Below, in pieces: positions 21,287-30,840 of a stretch of DNA of 60,282 nt. Under the pieces are notes generated by a model, which was not told the origin of the DNA, did not search any database, and saw only the letters and a program-made list of their open reading frames with translations. Source of the DNA: Nocardioides alcanivorans (GTDB taxonomy: Bacteria > Actinomycetota > Actinomycetes > Propionibacteriales > Nocardioidaceae). The position numbers were made by a program, and so were the translations under genes. Where the stretch lies: positions 1 to 60,282 of the forward strand of contig NZ_JAKGRW010000042.1 in assembly GCF_021555175.1 (NCBI RefSeq). The letters run 5' to 3'. Each line of letters opens with the position of its first letter. Positions within the stretch are counted from its first letter, which is position 1.

Positions 21287-21312
21287 GCTCCCAGTCTAGA
21301 GGGAGCGCCACG

Positions 21313-22509
21313 TCACATCGGAGCGGTCTCCCGAGCGACCAGCCAGGGCGTCACTGCCAGGAGCGCTACCAGACCGGTCGTGAGGAATGCCCAGTCGTAG
21401 CCGACCTGGTCGGCGATGACACCGATCAGGATCGGTCCTCCGATGGCCCCCGCATCCTGCGCCATCTGGAAGGTCGCGAGCACCTTCCCGCCCGAGCGGT
21501 CCTGACCGACGACGTCGGCGACCGCAGCCTGCTGTGCCGGGTTGAGCAGCCCGGCACCCACGCCCGAGAACGCGGACAGCACCAGGAGCTCCGCGAGTCC
21601 GGTCACGAATCCAATGGCCCCGAGCCCGAGTGCCGTCACCACCAGCCCGACCAGCACCATCGGGCGCCGTCCGACCGTGTCGGCGAGGCGCCCACTGAAC
21701 TGCAACGTGACCGCTGTGCCCACCGCGGCGCACGCCAGCGCCACACCTGCCACCCAGGTGTCGTCATGGATCGCGACCGCCAGCTGCGGGAGTACGGCGA
21801 CGCGCACCCCGAAGTTGCACCACCCGTTGGCGAAGGCGGAGACGAGGGCGGCTCGATAGGTGCTGGACGCGAGCGCCTCACCCAATGCCATCGGTGTGGT
21901 CGCCGGTGCGTCGGCGGGCGGACGCAGGCGCGTGCCGGACAACCGGACGCCCACGACCACCGCGGCGACCACCAGCGCTCCGGCGTAGACGACGAAGGGG
22001 ACTCGGAGACCGAAGACCGCCAGGGCGCCGCCGGCCAGCGGGCCCACCATCCCGCCGATCAGGAAGGAGGATGCGTAGGCGGAGCTGACGCGACCGCGAA
22101 TCGTCGGGGGCGCCAGGCGCACCAACAGCGCCATCGCCGAGACCGTGAACATGGTGGAACCGATGCCGCCCATGCCCCGCAGCACCAGGAGTTGTGCGTA
22201 GGACTGGGCGAAGGCCGTGGCCAGTGAGGAGGCCGCGACGATCAGCAGGCCACTGAGGTAGACCGGCCGCTCCCCCAGCCGGGCGACCAACGCGCCACCG
22301 GCCGGGGCGAAGAGGAGCCGGAAGAAGGCGAAGGCCGACACGACGACCGAGGCTGCAGCCACCCCGACGTCGAAGCTGCGGGCGTACGCCGGCAGCACGG
22401 GCGAGACCAGCCCGTAGCCGATCGCGATCACGAAGGCAGCAGCGACCAGCACCCAGATCTCGGACGGGATCGCGGGGCGTGCCTCCGGCGCCACTCCCCT
22501 CCGCTTCAC
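21313..22509 (-). CDS. MFS transporter
   Basis: A 398-residue major facilitator with about 12 hydrophobic segments. The first is EIWVLVAAAFVIAIGYGLVS, and the loop motif RLGERPVYLSG after TM2 and LADTVGRRPMVLVG after TM8 are the classic GxxxDRxGRR-type signatures. It would be a drug/proton antiporter-like exporter in the cytoplasmic membrane; the substrate cannot be told. It lies between the M50 protease and ispG on the same strand with short gaps. The frame is intact. Confidence 0.85.
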   Translation of the reverse strand: MKRRGVAPEARPAIPSEIWVLVAAAFVIAIGYGLVSPVLPAYARSFDVGVAAASVVVSAFAFFRLLFAPAGGALVARLGERPVYLSGLLIVAASSLATAFAQSYAQLLVLRGMGGIGSTMFTVSAMALLVRLAPPTIRGRVSSAYASSFLIGGMVGPLAGGALAVFGLRVPFVVYAGALVVAAVVVGVRLSGTRLRPPADAPATTPMALGEALASSTYRAALVSAFANGWCNFGVRVAVLPQLAVAIHDDTWVAGVALACAAVGTAVTLQFSGRLADTVGRRPMVLVGLVVTALGLGAIGFVTGLAELLVLSAFSGVGAGLLNPAQQAAVADVVGQDRSGGKVLATFQMAQDAGAIGGPILIGVIADQVGYDWAFLTTGLVALLAVTPWLVARETAPM

Positions 22510-22535
22510 GCGGGCACTCTACGGTTCGTGTCGGG

Positions 22536-23840
22536 CTAGCCGGCGAGGTGGATCGGCACGATGAGGTCGCCCAGGATCAGCACGACACTCATCACCAGGA
22601 AGCAGCCGGCCACGACGTAGGCGATCGGCAGCAGCTTGGCGACATCGACGTGTCCAGGGTCGGGCCTGCGGCGGAGCCGGGCCCAACCGCGGCGGATCGC
22701 CTCCCACAGGGCGCCGGCGATGTGCCCACCGTCGAGCGGCAGCAGCGGGATGAAGTTGAACATGCCGATGAAGAAGTTGAAGCCGGCGATCAGCATGAGC
22801 AGGAAGACGGCCTTGTCCTTGACCGGGAAGGCCTCGTGCGACGTGGTCTCACCGGCCAGTCTTCCGCCTCCGACGACACTCATCGGACCTTCGGGATCGC
22901 GCTCCTCCACCCCGATGATGGCTTGACCGACGTCATAGACCTTGGCGGGCAGGGTCGCCATCGCCTCGACGGTGCGCGTCGTCATCTCGCCCATCTGGCC
23001 CAGCGTGTAGAAGAGGCCACCACTGCCGAGTTCGGTGCGCGGGCTGACCCCGAGGAAGCCGACCTCGGTCAGCTGCGCGGCGTCGCCGCCCGTGGGCCGC
23101 GGGGTGACCAAGGTGTTGGTGTGCAGGGCGAGGGTCTCACCCCCGCGACGTACGACGATCTCGGCCTCGCCGTCGTTGTTGGCGCGGATCAGCCCGGAGA
23201 CCTGCTGCCACGACGTGACCTCGACACCGTTGAAGGCGACGATCTCGTCGCCGATCTCGAGACCTGCCTGCACGGCCGGGCTGACCGGGTCGTCAGCGGT
23301 GCATTCGCGGCCGGACTCCTCGTAGGGCACCACACAGGCACTCATCGAGTCGACGACGGGCAGGGTGCGTACGTCGCCCGGGTTGCCGTAGGTCGCGAAG
23401 ACGCCGAGGAAGATGAAGAGCGCGATGATGATGTTCACCATCGGGCCGGCGGCCATCACGATGACCTTCTTCCACCACGACATCTTGTAGAAGAGCCGTG
23501 GCTCGTCCTCGGGCTGGACGAGCTCCCACTCGGCTGCCCGGGCATCGGAGATCAGCTGGGTGAACATGCCGGTGTTGCTCTGCCTCAGGTGCCCCTCACG
23601 GTCGGGCGGCAGCATGCCGACGATCTTGACGAAACCGCCCAGCGGGATCGACTTGAACCCGTACTCGGTCTCCCCGATCCTGCGGGACCAGATCGTGTTG
23701 CCGAAGCCGACGAAGAACTGGGTGACCTTGCCTCCGAAACGCTTGGCCCACACCATGTGGCCCATCTCGTGCAGGGCGATGGAGATGACCATCGCGAGCA
23801 CGAAGATGAGCACGCCGAGGGCGTAGTAGACGGCAGTCAT
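22536..23840 (-). CDS. M50 family site-2 metalloprotease (RseP/Rip1-like)
   Basis: A 434-residue intramembrane zinc protease. The first transmembrane helix carries the HExxH motif in [17 protein letters not shown] (about residues 20-36). A PDZ domain covers about residues 180-270 ([17 protein letters not shown]), and the late transmembrane motif [19 protein letters not shown] supplies the third zinc ligand (LDGGH). Family members cut membrane-bound anti-sigma factors. The ATG at 23838-23840 overlaps the dxr stop by 4 bp (ATGA), which decides the start against an upstream ATG in the same frame. Confidence 0.93.
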   Translation of the reverse strand: MTAVYYALGVLIFVLAMVISIALHEMGHMVWAKRFGGKVTQFFVGFGNTIWSRRIGETEYGFKSIPLGGFVKIVGMLPPDREGHLRQSNTGMFTQLISDARAAEWELVQPEDEPRLFYKMSWWKKVIVMAAGPMVNIIIALFIFLGVFATYGNPGDVRTLPVVDSMSACVVPYEESGRECTADDPVSPAVQAGLEIGDEIVAFNGVEVTSWQQVSGLIRANNDGEAEIVVRRGGETLALHTNTLVTPRPTGGDAAQLTEVGFLGVSPRTELGSGGLFYTLGQMGEMTTRTVEAMATLPAKVYDVGQAIIGVEERDPEGPMSVVGGGRLAGETTSHEAFPVKDKAVFLLMLIAGFNFFIGMFNFIPLLPLDGGHIAGALWEAIRRGWARLRRRPDPGHVDVAKLLPIAYVVAGCFLVMSVVLILGDLIVPIHLAG

Positions 23841-24951
23841 CGCAGCACCCTCCCGGTGCGGCGCTCGACGATGCGGGCGGCCTCTTCCCTCGCCCACGCA
23901 TCGGCGCCCAGGACGTCATCGAGCGTCAGCGCACCGTCGGCTGCGACCACGTGCGCGGCCAGCACGTCCCCGATGACGTCGACGATGCCGGGGAACGGCA
24001 GTCTCCCGTCGTGGAAGGCATCGACGCAGACCTCGTTGGCGGCGTTGTAGACAGCGGGTGCGGTCGCACCCGCCACGCCGGCCTCGCGAGCGAGGCGCAC
24101 GGCAGGGAACGCGATGTCGTCGAGCGGTTCGAAGCGCCAGTCGGCCGCCTTGGTCCAGTCGACCGGGGTCTCCGCGTCAGGCACCCGGTCGGGCCAGGCC
24201 AGACCCATCGCGATCGGCACGAGCATGGTGGGCAGCCCGATCTGCGCGACGACCGCACCATCGATGAACTCCACCATCGAGTGGATGAACTGCTGCGGGT
24301 GCACCACCACCTCGATCTGGTCGAAGGGCACGTCGAAGAGCAGATGTGCCTCGATGACCTCCAGCCCCTTGTTGACCAGGGTGGCGGAGTTGGTGGTGAT
24401 CACCCGACCCATGGCGAAGTTGGGGTGGGCCAGGGCTTCGGCGGGCGTCACCTCGGCGAGGGAGTCACGTGAGCGACCACGGAACGGACCACCACTCGCG
24501 GTCAGGACGAGGCGACGTACCTCTGCCGCGGAACCGCTGCGCAGGCTCTGCGCAATCGCGCTGTGCTCGCTGTCGACCGGGACGATCTGGCCGGGTGCTG
24601 CAGCAGCCTTGACCAACGGGCCGCCGATGATCAGCGACTCCTTGTTGGCGAGCGCGAGCGTGCGGCCGGACTCGAGGGCAGCGAGCGTCGGACGCAGGCC
24701 GACGGCACCGGTGATGCCGTTGAGTACGACGTCACTCGCCCGGGCGGCCGCCTCGACGCTGGCCTCCTCCCCAAGCCGGAGAACGCGGGGGCGAACTCCT
24801 CGACCTGCTTGGCGAAGAGGTCGGGGTTGCTGCCACCGGCAGTCAGCGCGACGACCCGAAACCTGTCAGGGTGGGCCCGCACGAGGTCGAGGGCCTGCCG
24901 GCCGATGGAGCCGGTGGAGCCGAGGATGACGACGTCGCGCGAGTTGACCAC
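23837..24951 (-). CDS. dxr: 1-deoxy-D-xylulose 5-phosphate reductoisomerase (frame broken by an apparent indel)
   Basis: Dxr makes methylerythritol 4-phosphate, the committed MEP-pathway step, using NADPH. The repaired protein is about 371 residues. The Rossmann start [18 protein letters not shown] binds [32 protein letters not shown] and [14 protein letters not shown] are family signatures. One G is missing near 24769-24773: FAPAFSGLG should continue [15 protein letters not shown]. The two visible frames join perfectly if one base is restored. Start ATG 24951. Confidence 0.93.
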
Positions 24952-25003
24952 CGGACCATTCTGTCAGGGCTGCCCCAGTGACACACCTTGCCATGAATTG
25001 AAT

Positions 25004-25020
25004 CTGAATCTAGAGTCGGA
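25004..25020 (+). promoter_or_regulatory. Candidate TetR operator upstream of the sulfatase (site A)
   Basis: CTGAATCTAGAGTCGGA matches 13 of 17 positions of the sequence shared by the other two sites (CTGARTCTAACATCAGA). It is an imperfect 18-bp palindrome with its 5' neighbour and is preceded by another TGAATC unit (24999-25004), as at site C. It lies 57 bases before the sulfatase GTG. It is weaker than sites B and C. Confidence 0.45.
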
Positions 25021-25076
25021 AAAACTGCGTCCAGGCCTCACAGCCGAGCCCGGGCCATCATGACGAGGAGCCGATC

Positions 25077-26652
25077 GTGGGCCGCAAGATCCTTTTCATC
25101 ACCACGGACCAGCAGCGCTACGACGCCTATGGGTGCAACGGTGGCACGGTTGCCGCCACGCCGGTGACCGACGCGTTGGCCGCCGAGGGCATCCGCTTCG
25201 AACGTGCCCACTGCGCCAACGTGATCTGCACCCCGGCCAGGTCGAGCATGCTCACCGGACAGCACCCTCGCACGCACGGTGCGATCGCCAACGGCGTGCC
25301 CCTGCCCCAGGACGCGCCGAGCGTGGCGCAGGTGCTCGCCGATGCCGGCTACCGCACTGCGCTGATCGGCAAGGTGCACTTCGAGCCCATCGCCGATCCC
25401 GACAACGTCTACCCGCAGAACCAGCTCATCGCACGTGACGAGCACGGTCCGTACCGTGGCTTCGAGTACGTGACCTTCGCGGGCCACGGACCGGTGGGCC
25501 CCTCCCACTACGCCAACTGGCTGCGGGAGAACCACCCGGACGAGGTCGACGGCTTCCTCCGCATCTTCTCCACCATCCCGGGCGGCGACACCGGCGCGCC
25601 GGGCCTGCGGGCCCACGGGGTGAAGCGGGAGAACTACCACACCGACTGGATTGCCGACCGGGTCATCGAGTGGCTCGACTCCCTCGATGACGAGTCCGAC
25701 TGGTTCTGCTGGATGAGCTTCCCCGACCCGCACCATCCTTGGGACCTGCCGGAGGGCGAGCAGCACAGGATCGACTGGCGCACCCTGGGCCTGCCGGAGG
25801 GCCACCCCGGCTCCCCGAACGCATCCGCGAGATCCTCGCCGCGCGCCCGGCACACTGGCTGGCCTGGTACGACGGCACCGTGCCCAACGTCGATGCCGCA
25901 CCTGCCGACTTCGTGCCGGCCGACCTCACCCACGACCAGATCCGCGAGATCAACGCCTACGTGCACCGCAAGAACGAATTGCTCGACGAAGCGTTCGGTC
26001 GCGTTCTCGACCACATCGAGGCTCGCGGTTGGGGCGACGAGACCGACGTGCTGATCACCACCGACCACGGAGAGTTCCAGGGCGACCTCGGCCTGCTCTT
26101 CAAGGGCCCCTACCACGTCGACGCGCTCATGCGGATCCCGATGATCTGGCGGCCGGCGCGCGCCACGGGCATCGCACCTGCGGAGGTCACCGAACCGGTC
26201 AGCCAGGTCGATCTGGCCCGGACCTTCTGCGAGATCGCCGATACTCCGGTGCCCGACTGGATGCAGGGCCAGACGCTGCCGACGACGGCGGACGAGGGAC
26301 GACGTACCGCGATCGTCGAGTGGGACAGCCAGCTGGACACCGGCTATGCGATGCGCACGCTCGTGGCCGACGGTTGGATCTGCACCGCCTACGAGCCGAC
26401 CGCGACCGACTACGGCTTCCCCGGGAGCGCCGCTATGCCGACTTCGGCATCGCGGCCGAGGACGTGCCCGACGTGATCGTCTATGACGGCACCGAGGGCG
26501 AGCTCTACGACACGGTCTCCGATCCGCACCAGTGGAACAACCGTTGGGACGACCCCGCATGCCGAGGACGCCGCGACGCCATGGTCGCCGAGCTGCGGCA
26601 GCGACTGCCGCAGGCTCGCGTGCCGAAGCTGCACCCCGCCGCGATGGGGTGA
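25077..26652 (+). CDS. Type I sulfatase (formylglycine-dependent; frame broken by two apparent indels)
   Basis: About 525 residues after repair. The alkaline-phosphatase-fold start is KILFITTDQQRYDAYGC with the metal Asp. The modification site NVICTPARSSMLTGQ has Cys51 in a C-x-P/A-x-R context, the target of conversion to formylglycine. A second metal motif TTDHGEFQGDLGLL lies mid-protein, and the protein ends with VYDGTEGELYDTVSDPHQWNN, typical of this class. It would hydrolyse a sulfate (or phosphonate) ester; the substrate is unknown, and no signal peptide is seen, so it acts in the cytoplasm. Single bases are missing in 25804-25816 and in G3 26423-26425. The start is GTG 25077 with GAGGAG upstream. 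Site A ties it to the catabolic regulon. Confidence 0.85.
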
Positions 26653-26660
26653 CCCCCGGC

Positions 26661-26750
26661 CGGTCGAGCCTGTCGAGACCCCGCCCCCGTCGGTCGAGCC
26701 CGTCGAGACCCCGCCCCCGTCGGTCGAGCCTGTCGAGACCCCGCCCCGTC
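26661..26750. repeat. Three tandem copies of a 30-bp intergenic repeat
   Basis: Period 30: 26661-26690, 26691-26720 and 26721-26750, nearly identical. Each copy carries CGGTCGAGCCTGTCGAGACC, itself an imperfect palindrome, plus a C-rich spacer. This palindromic sequence resembles widely dispersed actinobacterial intergenic elements. It lies right after the sulfatase stop. Confidence 0.85.
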
Positions 26751-26760
26751 AGGGGCGGGG
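26739..26760 (+). terminator. 9-bp hairpin at the end of the 30-bp repeats
   Basis: A perfect 9-bp stem (26739-26747 with 26752-26760, loop GTCA) made from the last repeat unit. It may terminate sulfatase transcription before the pspC gene. Confidence 0.5.
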
Positions 26761-26822
26761 CCGAGGGTGAACCGGGGGCGTTCCCCGATGTCCGGCGAGC
26801 CTTGGCGATGCATCATGGAGGC

Positions 26823-27035
26823 ATGAACGACGAAACCCGCAGCCCCTACCGCAAGCGCCTGACCCGCAGCCGCCACGACAAGATGCTCGGCGGTGTCTGT
26901 GGCGGCATCGCCTCCTACACCGGGTTCGACGTCACCCTCATCCGGATCCTGATGGTCGCGGCGGCCGTCTTCGGCCTCGGCACCGCGGTCGTCTTCTATC
27001 TCATCGCCTGGGTGGTCATGCCCCAGGAGGGATGA
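26823..27035 (+). CDS. PspC domain protein
   Basis: A 70-residue membrane protein with the PspC signature: RLTRSRHDKMLGGVCGGIASYTGFD followed by one hydrophobic segment (ILMVAAAVFGLGTAVVFYLIAWVVMP). PspC proteins belong to envelope-stress systems, and short stand-alone copies are common in actinobacteria. The ATG at 26823 gives the standard N-terminus; the longer open frame upstream runs through the 30-bp repeats and is not coding. Confidence 0.85.
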   Translation: MNDETRSPYRKRLTRSRHDKMLGGVCGGIASYTGFDVTLIRILMVAAAVFGLGTAVVFYLIAWVVMPQEG

Positions 27036-27067
27036 AGCCCGGCGCAGGCACGTGACGCGTCAGCGGG

Positions 27068-27868
27068 TCAGTGCAGTACGGCGGGAGTGATGGTGGGGAC
27101 AGCCTCGAGCAGTTGTCGCGTGTAGTCCTCGGTGACTCCCTCGACGGTCAGTTCTGCCGACGGGCGCTCCTCGACGACGCGGCCACGCTGCATCACGACG
27201 ACGCGGTCACACACGAGACGGAGCACGCTGATGTCGTGGCTGACCAACACATAGGTGAGGTTGCGCTCCTCGCGCAGCCGCAGCAGGAGTTCGAGGATCT
27301 GGGCCTGGATCGAGACGTCGAGCGCAGAGACGGATTCGTCGAGGAACACCAACTCCGGCTCGGTCGCCAGGGCACGCGCGATGGAGACCCGCTGCCGTTG
27401 GCCACCGGAGAGCTGGCCGGGCCGACGAGCGATCATGCCGCTGCCGAGGCCGACGAGGTCGAGCATCTCCCGGGCCGTGGCGATCGCCTCCTTGCGCGAG
27501 GCACCCTTCCACCACCGCACCGGTTCGGCGACGTTCTCCTCGATCGTCATCGACGGGTTGAGCGACGTGTAGGGGTCCTGGAAGACGAGTTGCAACTGCT
27601 GCCAGGCGCGCCGGTCGAAACGGCCCTTGTGATGGAGTTCCTTGCCGTGCAGCAGCACCCGACCAGCATCCGGGGAGACCAGCCCACACATCGCACTGAT
27701 CAGCGTCGACTTCCCCGATCCGGACTCACCGGCGATGCCCACCGCCTCACCTGCGTGCACCTCCAGCGAGACGTCGTCAATGGCCACCGTCCTCAGTGGA
27801 GGCGCCGGCCAGCGAGACGTCTTGAACGTCTTGCGCAGACCTTCCACGCGCATGAGCGGCTCGGTCAT
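27068..27868 (-). CDS. Oligopeptide-type ABC transporter ATP-binding protein (DppF/OppF-like)
   Basis: A 266-residue ATPase with Walker A GESGSGKST, Q-loop FQDPYTSLNPSM, signature LSGGQRQRVSIARAL, Walker B LVFLDE and the switch His in LVSHD. The string DPYTSLNPSM is typical of the Dpp/Opp subfamily. The ATG at 27866-27868 (MTEPLMRVEGLRKTFK) overlaps the stop of the partner ATPase by 4 bp. It is the last gene of the importer operon. Confidence 0.93.
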   Translation of the reverse strand: MTEPLMRVEGLRKTFKTSRWPAPPLRTVAIDDVSLEVHAGEAVGIAGESGSGKSTLISAMCGLVSPDAGRVLLHGKELHHKGRFDRRAWQQLQLVFQDPYTSLNPSMTIEENVAEPVRWWKGASRKEAIATAREMLDLVGLGSGMIARRPGQLSGGQRQRVSIARALATEPELVFLDESVSALDVSIQAQILELLLRLREERNLTYVLVSHDISVLRLVCDRVVVMQRGRVVEERPSAELTVEGVTEDYTRQLLEAVPTITPAVLH

Positions 27869-28917
27869 CGCACACCACCTTCGTCGAGTTGGGCTACGTC
27901 TGCGACGCGCGCAGCGGAGAGCTCCTGCCAACGCAGGCAACGGACTTCGCGTCCCGGACCGGCGTCCGCCATCGGCACCGGTGCCTGTCGGCACTCATCG
28001 GTGACGAAGGCACAGCGGTCTGCGAAACGGCATCCGGGGATGTGCGCCTCGGGGCCGGGCACCTGTCCCGGCAACGGCTGCAGCGAGCCGAGCTCCAGCG
28101 CACGCTCGGGGATGCACCGCATCAGCCCGTCGACGTACGGGTGCAAGGGCGAGTCGAGCACCTGGCGGGTGGTACCGATCTCGACGAGCTCTCCGGAATA
28201 CATCACCAGCACCCGGTCGCAGCGTTCGCTGATCACCCCGAGGTCGTGGGAGATCAGGAGCACTGCCAGTCCCATCTCCGCACGGAGCCTGTCGAGCAGG
28301 TCCATCACTCCCTTCTGAACGGTGACGTCCAGGGCAGTCGTGGGTTCATCGGCGATGAGCACCGAAGGCTCGCGAGCGACCGCGATACCGATCATCGCGC
28401 GCTGACGCATGCCACCGGAGAACTCGAAGGGATACTGCCGGGCACGTTCGGCCGGGCGGTTGACCTCGACCCGGTCGAGGATCTCGACCGCGCGCCGGCG
28501 CGACTCCTTGCGTGACATCCCCTTGTGGCGCAAGCGCACGGCTTCGGCGATCTGGTCGCCGATGCGCATCGACGGGTTGAGGCTGGTCATCGGGTTCTGG
28601 AAGATCATCGCCACGTCGCTGTCGCGGCGTCGTCCCGCCCCCGGGGCCCGACCCATCACCTGGATGTCGCCACCGGCCTGTCGGACCCCTTCTGGCAGCA
28701 GGCCCGCGACGGCCGACGCGGTCAGGCTCTTGCCCGATCCTGATTCACCGGCCAAGCCGACCATCTCGCCGGGCGCGACTTCGAAGGAGACGTGACGAAC
28801 CAACGGCAACGCTCGTCCGACGAAGGTGTCGCGGGCGTCGACCTCGATCGAGAGGTCGGCCACCGAGATGGCGGGCCGTACGGCGACAGTCACGTCACGC
28901 GTGGTGGGATCGGACAT
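27865..28917 (-). CDS. Oligopeptide-type ABC transporter ATP-binding protein (DppD/OppD-like)
   Basis: A 350-residue ATPase. It has Walker A GESGSGKSLTA, Q-loop FQNPMTSLNPSMRIGDQI, signature FSGGMRQRAMIGIAVA and Walker B LIADEPTTALDVTVQ. The C-terminal oligopeptide extension is HIPGCRFADRCAFVTDECR, whose cysteines bind an Fe-S cluster in related proteins. The ATG at 28915-28917 (MSDPTTRDVTVAV) lies 8 bases past the preceding permease stop; the longer open frame upstream reads through that permease gene in another frame. Confidence 0.93.
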   Translation of the reverse strand: MSDPTTRDVTVAVRPAISVADLSIEVDARDTFVGRALPLVRHVSFEVAPGEMVGLAGESGSGKSLTASAVAGLLPEGVRQAGGDIQVMGRAPGAGRRRDSDVAMIFQNPMTSLNPSMRIGDQIAEAVRLRHKGMSRKESRRRAVEILDRVEVNRPAERARQYPFEFSGGMRQRAMIGIAVAREPSVLIADEPTTALDVTVQKGVMDLLDRLRAEMGLAVLLISHDLGVISERCDRVLVMYSGELVEIGTTRQVLDSPLHPYVDGLMRCIPERALELGSLQPLPGQVPGPEAHIPGCRFADRCAFVTDECRQAPVPMADAGPGREVRCLRWQELSAARVADVAQLDEGGVR

Positions 28918-28925
28918 CGTCGCGT

Positions 28926-29789
28926 TCACTTCTTCCGCTCCTCGGTGAGTTGGTCGCCCAGCACGTTGAGGCTGAGGATCAGCAGGGTGAGCACGGCAGC
29001 AGGGATGAGCACCACCCGCGGCTCGATCGACAGCATCGACGAGGCTCCGATGAGCAGGGTTCCCAACGACGACCCGGGTGGCCGCACGCCGATGCCGAGG
29101 AAGCTGATGCCGGCCTCGACGACGAGGGCCAGGCCGAGGAGATAGCTGGCCTGGACGGCGAGCTGCGCACGTACGCCGGGGAGCAGGTAGCGCCAGACCA
29201 TGCGGGAGTGCGAGCACCCCGACATTCGGCCGGCCTGCACGAAGGGCGTGGCGGCAATGACCAACGTCTCCGCCCGCACCACCCGCAGGATGCGGGGCGC
29301 GAAGATGAATCCGAGCACCACCATCTGTCCCTGGATGCCGGTGTCCAGCGCGGTCTGCGCGGCCAGCAACAGGATCAGCGCGGGAACGGTGAGCACGACG
29401 TCGGCCAGACGTGAGAGAACCGTGTCGGCCCAGCCGCCGAGGTAGCCGGCGAGCAATCCGAGCGGGAGGCCCACGACGACCGCGACGGCAACGGCCGTCA
29501 GCGCGGCCAGGAAGGACGTGTGCACCGCCCACATGAGGCGCGCGAAGAGGTCCCGGCCCAGGTCGTCGGTGCCGAGCCAGTGTCCGCCGGACAGTGGCCC
29601 GAGGGTGTTGCCGAGCTCCTGGACGTCCGGGTCCTGGAGTGGCAGGACGGGAACGAGCACGGTGATCGCCACGGCGACGACGACGTACGCCAGTGCCAGC
29701 CACGCACCGATGCGCCGCGGGCGCCAGCGGATCGTGCGCCCCGGCGTCCGGGGCTCGGGGGCGGTGGTCTTGTCCACGAGGTCAGTCAT
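28926..29789 (-). CDS. Oligopeptide-type ABC transporter permease (DppC/OppC-like)
   Basis: A 287-residue permease with an N-terminal transmembrane helix (LALAYVVVAVAITVLVPVL) then HWLGTDDLGRDLFARLMW, the DppC hallmark. About five further helices follow, with the EAA-like coupling loop AGRMSGCSHSRMVWRYLLP. It pairs with the DppB-like permease in the membrane. The ATG at 29787-29789 overlaps the dppB-like stop by 4 bp. Confidence 0.92.
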   Translation of the reverse strand: MTDLVDKTTAPEPRTPGRTIRWRPRRIGAWLALAYVVVAVAITVLVPVLPLQDPDVQELGNTLGPLSGGHWLGTDDLGRDLFARLMWAVHTSFLAALTAVAVAVVVGLPLGLLAGYLGGWADTVLSRLADVVLTVPALILLLAAQTALDTGIQGQMVVLGFIFAPRILRVVRAETLVIAATPFVQAGRMSGCSHSRMVWRYLLPGVRAQLAVQASYLLGLALVVEAGISFLGIGVRPPGSSLGTLLIGASSMLSIEPRVVLIPAAVLTLLILSLNVLGDQLTEERKK

Positions 29790-30745
29790 GCCTTGCTCCT
29801 CGAGAGGGGGTTGAGCCAGAGCGCGACCAGGTCGGCCAGGAGGTTGGCCAGCAGGACCACGGCACCGAAGAGGGCAACGAGTGCCTGCACGACCGGGAAG
29901 TCCTGGCCACGGACGGACTCGATGGTCAAGGTGCCGATCCCCGGCACCGCGAAGACCACCTCGACGAGCAGGGCGCCGGTGATGAGCACCCCGACCTCGA
30001 GGCCGATCACGGTGACCAGCGGGGCGGACGCGTTGCGGGCGGCGTGGCGGAGGAAGATCTGCCCCTCGGACGCGCCCTTCATCCGGGCGGTGCGGATGTA
30101 GTCGGTCTTGTACTCGTTGCGCAGCGAAGCCCGCAGGGTGCGGGTCTGCAGGCACATCAACGAGAGCGCCAGGGCAACGGCCGGAAGGACCAGATACTCC
30201 AGGGTGCCGAAGAGCCCCACCTCCTCCGGCGTGCGGTAGCCGCCCGCTGGGAAGAGGGGCCACCAGATCGCGAACACCAGGATGAGGATGAGTCCCACCA
30301 AGAAGTTGGGGACGGCGATGCCGAGCAACGAAACGCCCTGGAGCGCCTTGTCGAGCCAGCCGTCGGGCCGCATCCCGGCAAGCGAGCCGGCGACCAGGGC
30401 GGCGACGACGGCGATGCCCATCGCGAGCGCCGAGAGCAGGAGCGTCGGCGGGAGGTACTGGCTGACCAACGCCTGCACGTCGCCGCGATGCTGCATGGAC
30501 TGGCCGAGGTCGCCCTGGAGGACGTGGCCCAACCAGGACAGGTACTGGGTGATGATCGGCCGGTCGAGGCCGTTGTCCTTGCGGATCTCCTCGATCTGCT
30601 CGCGCGAGGCCCCTTCGCCGGCCATCGCGGCAGCCGGGTCGCCGATCTCGTAGAGCAACATGAAGGCGCCGAAGGTGACTGCGAGCAGCATCGGGACGGC
30701 CACGGCCAGGCGGCCGAGCAGCTGTCGCAGGATCAGCAGCGCCAT
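29786..30745 (-). CDS. Oligopeptide-type ABC transporter permease (DppB/OppB-like)
   Basis: A 319-residue permease. The first helix is RLAVAVPMLLAVTFGAFMLL, the periplasmic part has GLDRPIITQYLSWLGHVLQGDLGQS typical of DppB, and the coupling loop is TARMKGASEGQIFLRHAARN. It is the first membrane gene after the binding-protein gene, separated from it by a 15-bp hairpin. Confidence 0.93.
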   Translation of the reverse strand: MALLILRQLLGRLAVAVPMLLAVTFGAFMLLYEIGDPAAAMAGEGASREQIEEIRKDNGLDRPIITQYLSWLGHVLQGDLGQSMQHRGDVQALVSQYLPPTLLLSALAMGIAVVAALVAGSLAGMRPDGWLDKALQGVSLLGIAVPNFLVGLILILVFAIWWPLFPAGGYRTPEEVGLFGTLEYLVLPAVALALSLMCLQTRTLRASLRNEYKTDYIRTARMKGASEGQIFLRHAARNASAPLVTVIGLEVGVLITGALLVEVVFAVPGIGTLTIESVRGQDFPVVQALVALFGAVVLLANLLADLVALWLNPLSRSKA

Positions 30746-30786
30746 CGGTCTCTCCTCAGAGGGTTCGGGTGGTGGTCAGTGAAGAG

Positions 30787-30824
30787 CGGGCCGGCGGGGC
30801 GGGTGTGATCGCCCCGCCGGCCCG
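30787..30824 (-). promoter_or_regulatory. 15-bp hairpin between binding-protein and permease genes
   Basis: A perfect 15-bp stem (30787-30801 with 30810-30824, 8-nt loop) lies in the gap after the binding-protein stop. In importer operons such structures often stabilise the upstream message or partly terminate transcription, giving an excess of binding protein. That role is inferred. Confidence 0.6.
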
Positions 30825-30840
30825 AGATCGGATGCAGGCG

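Noticed and set aside
23837..24951. dxr, nusA, infB, cdsA and rpsB as pseudogenes
   Set aside because: All are essential or near-essential, and similarity continues exactly over each break; missing bases in the sequence explain this better.
26661..26750. CRISPR array
   Set aside because: The units are directly adjacent with no unique spacers and no cas genes nearby.
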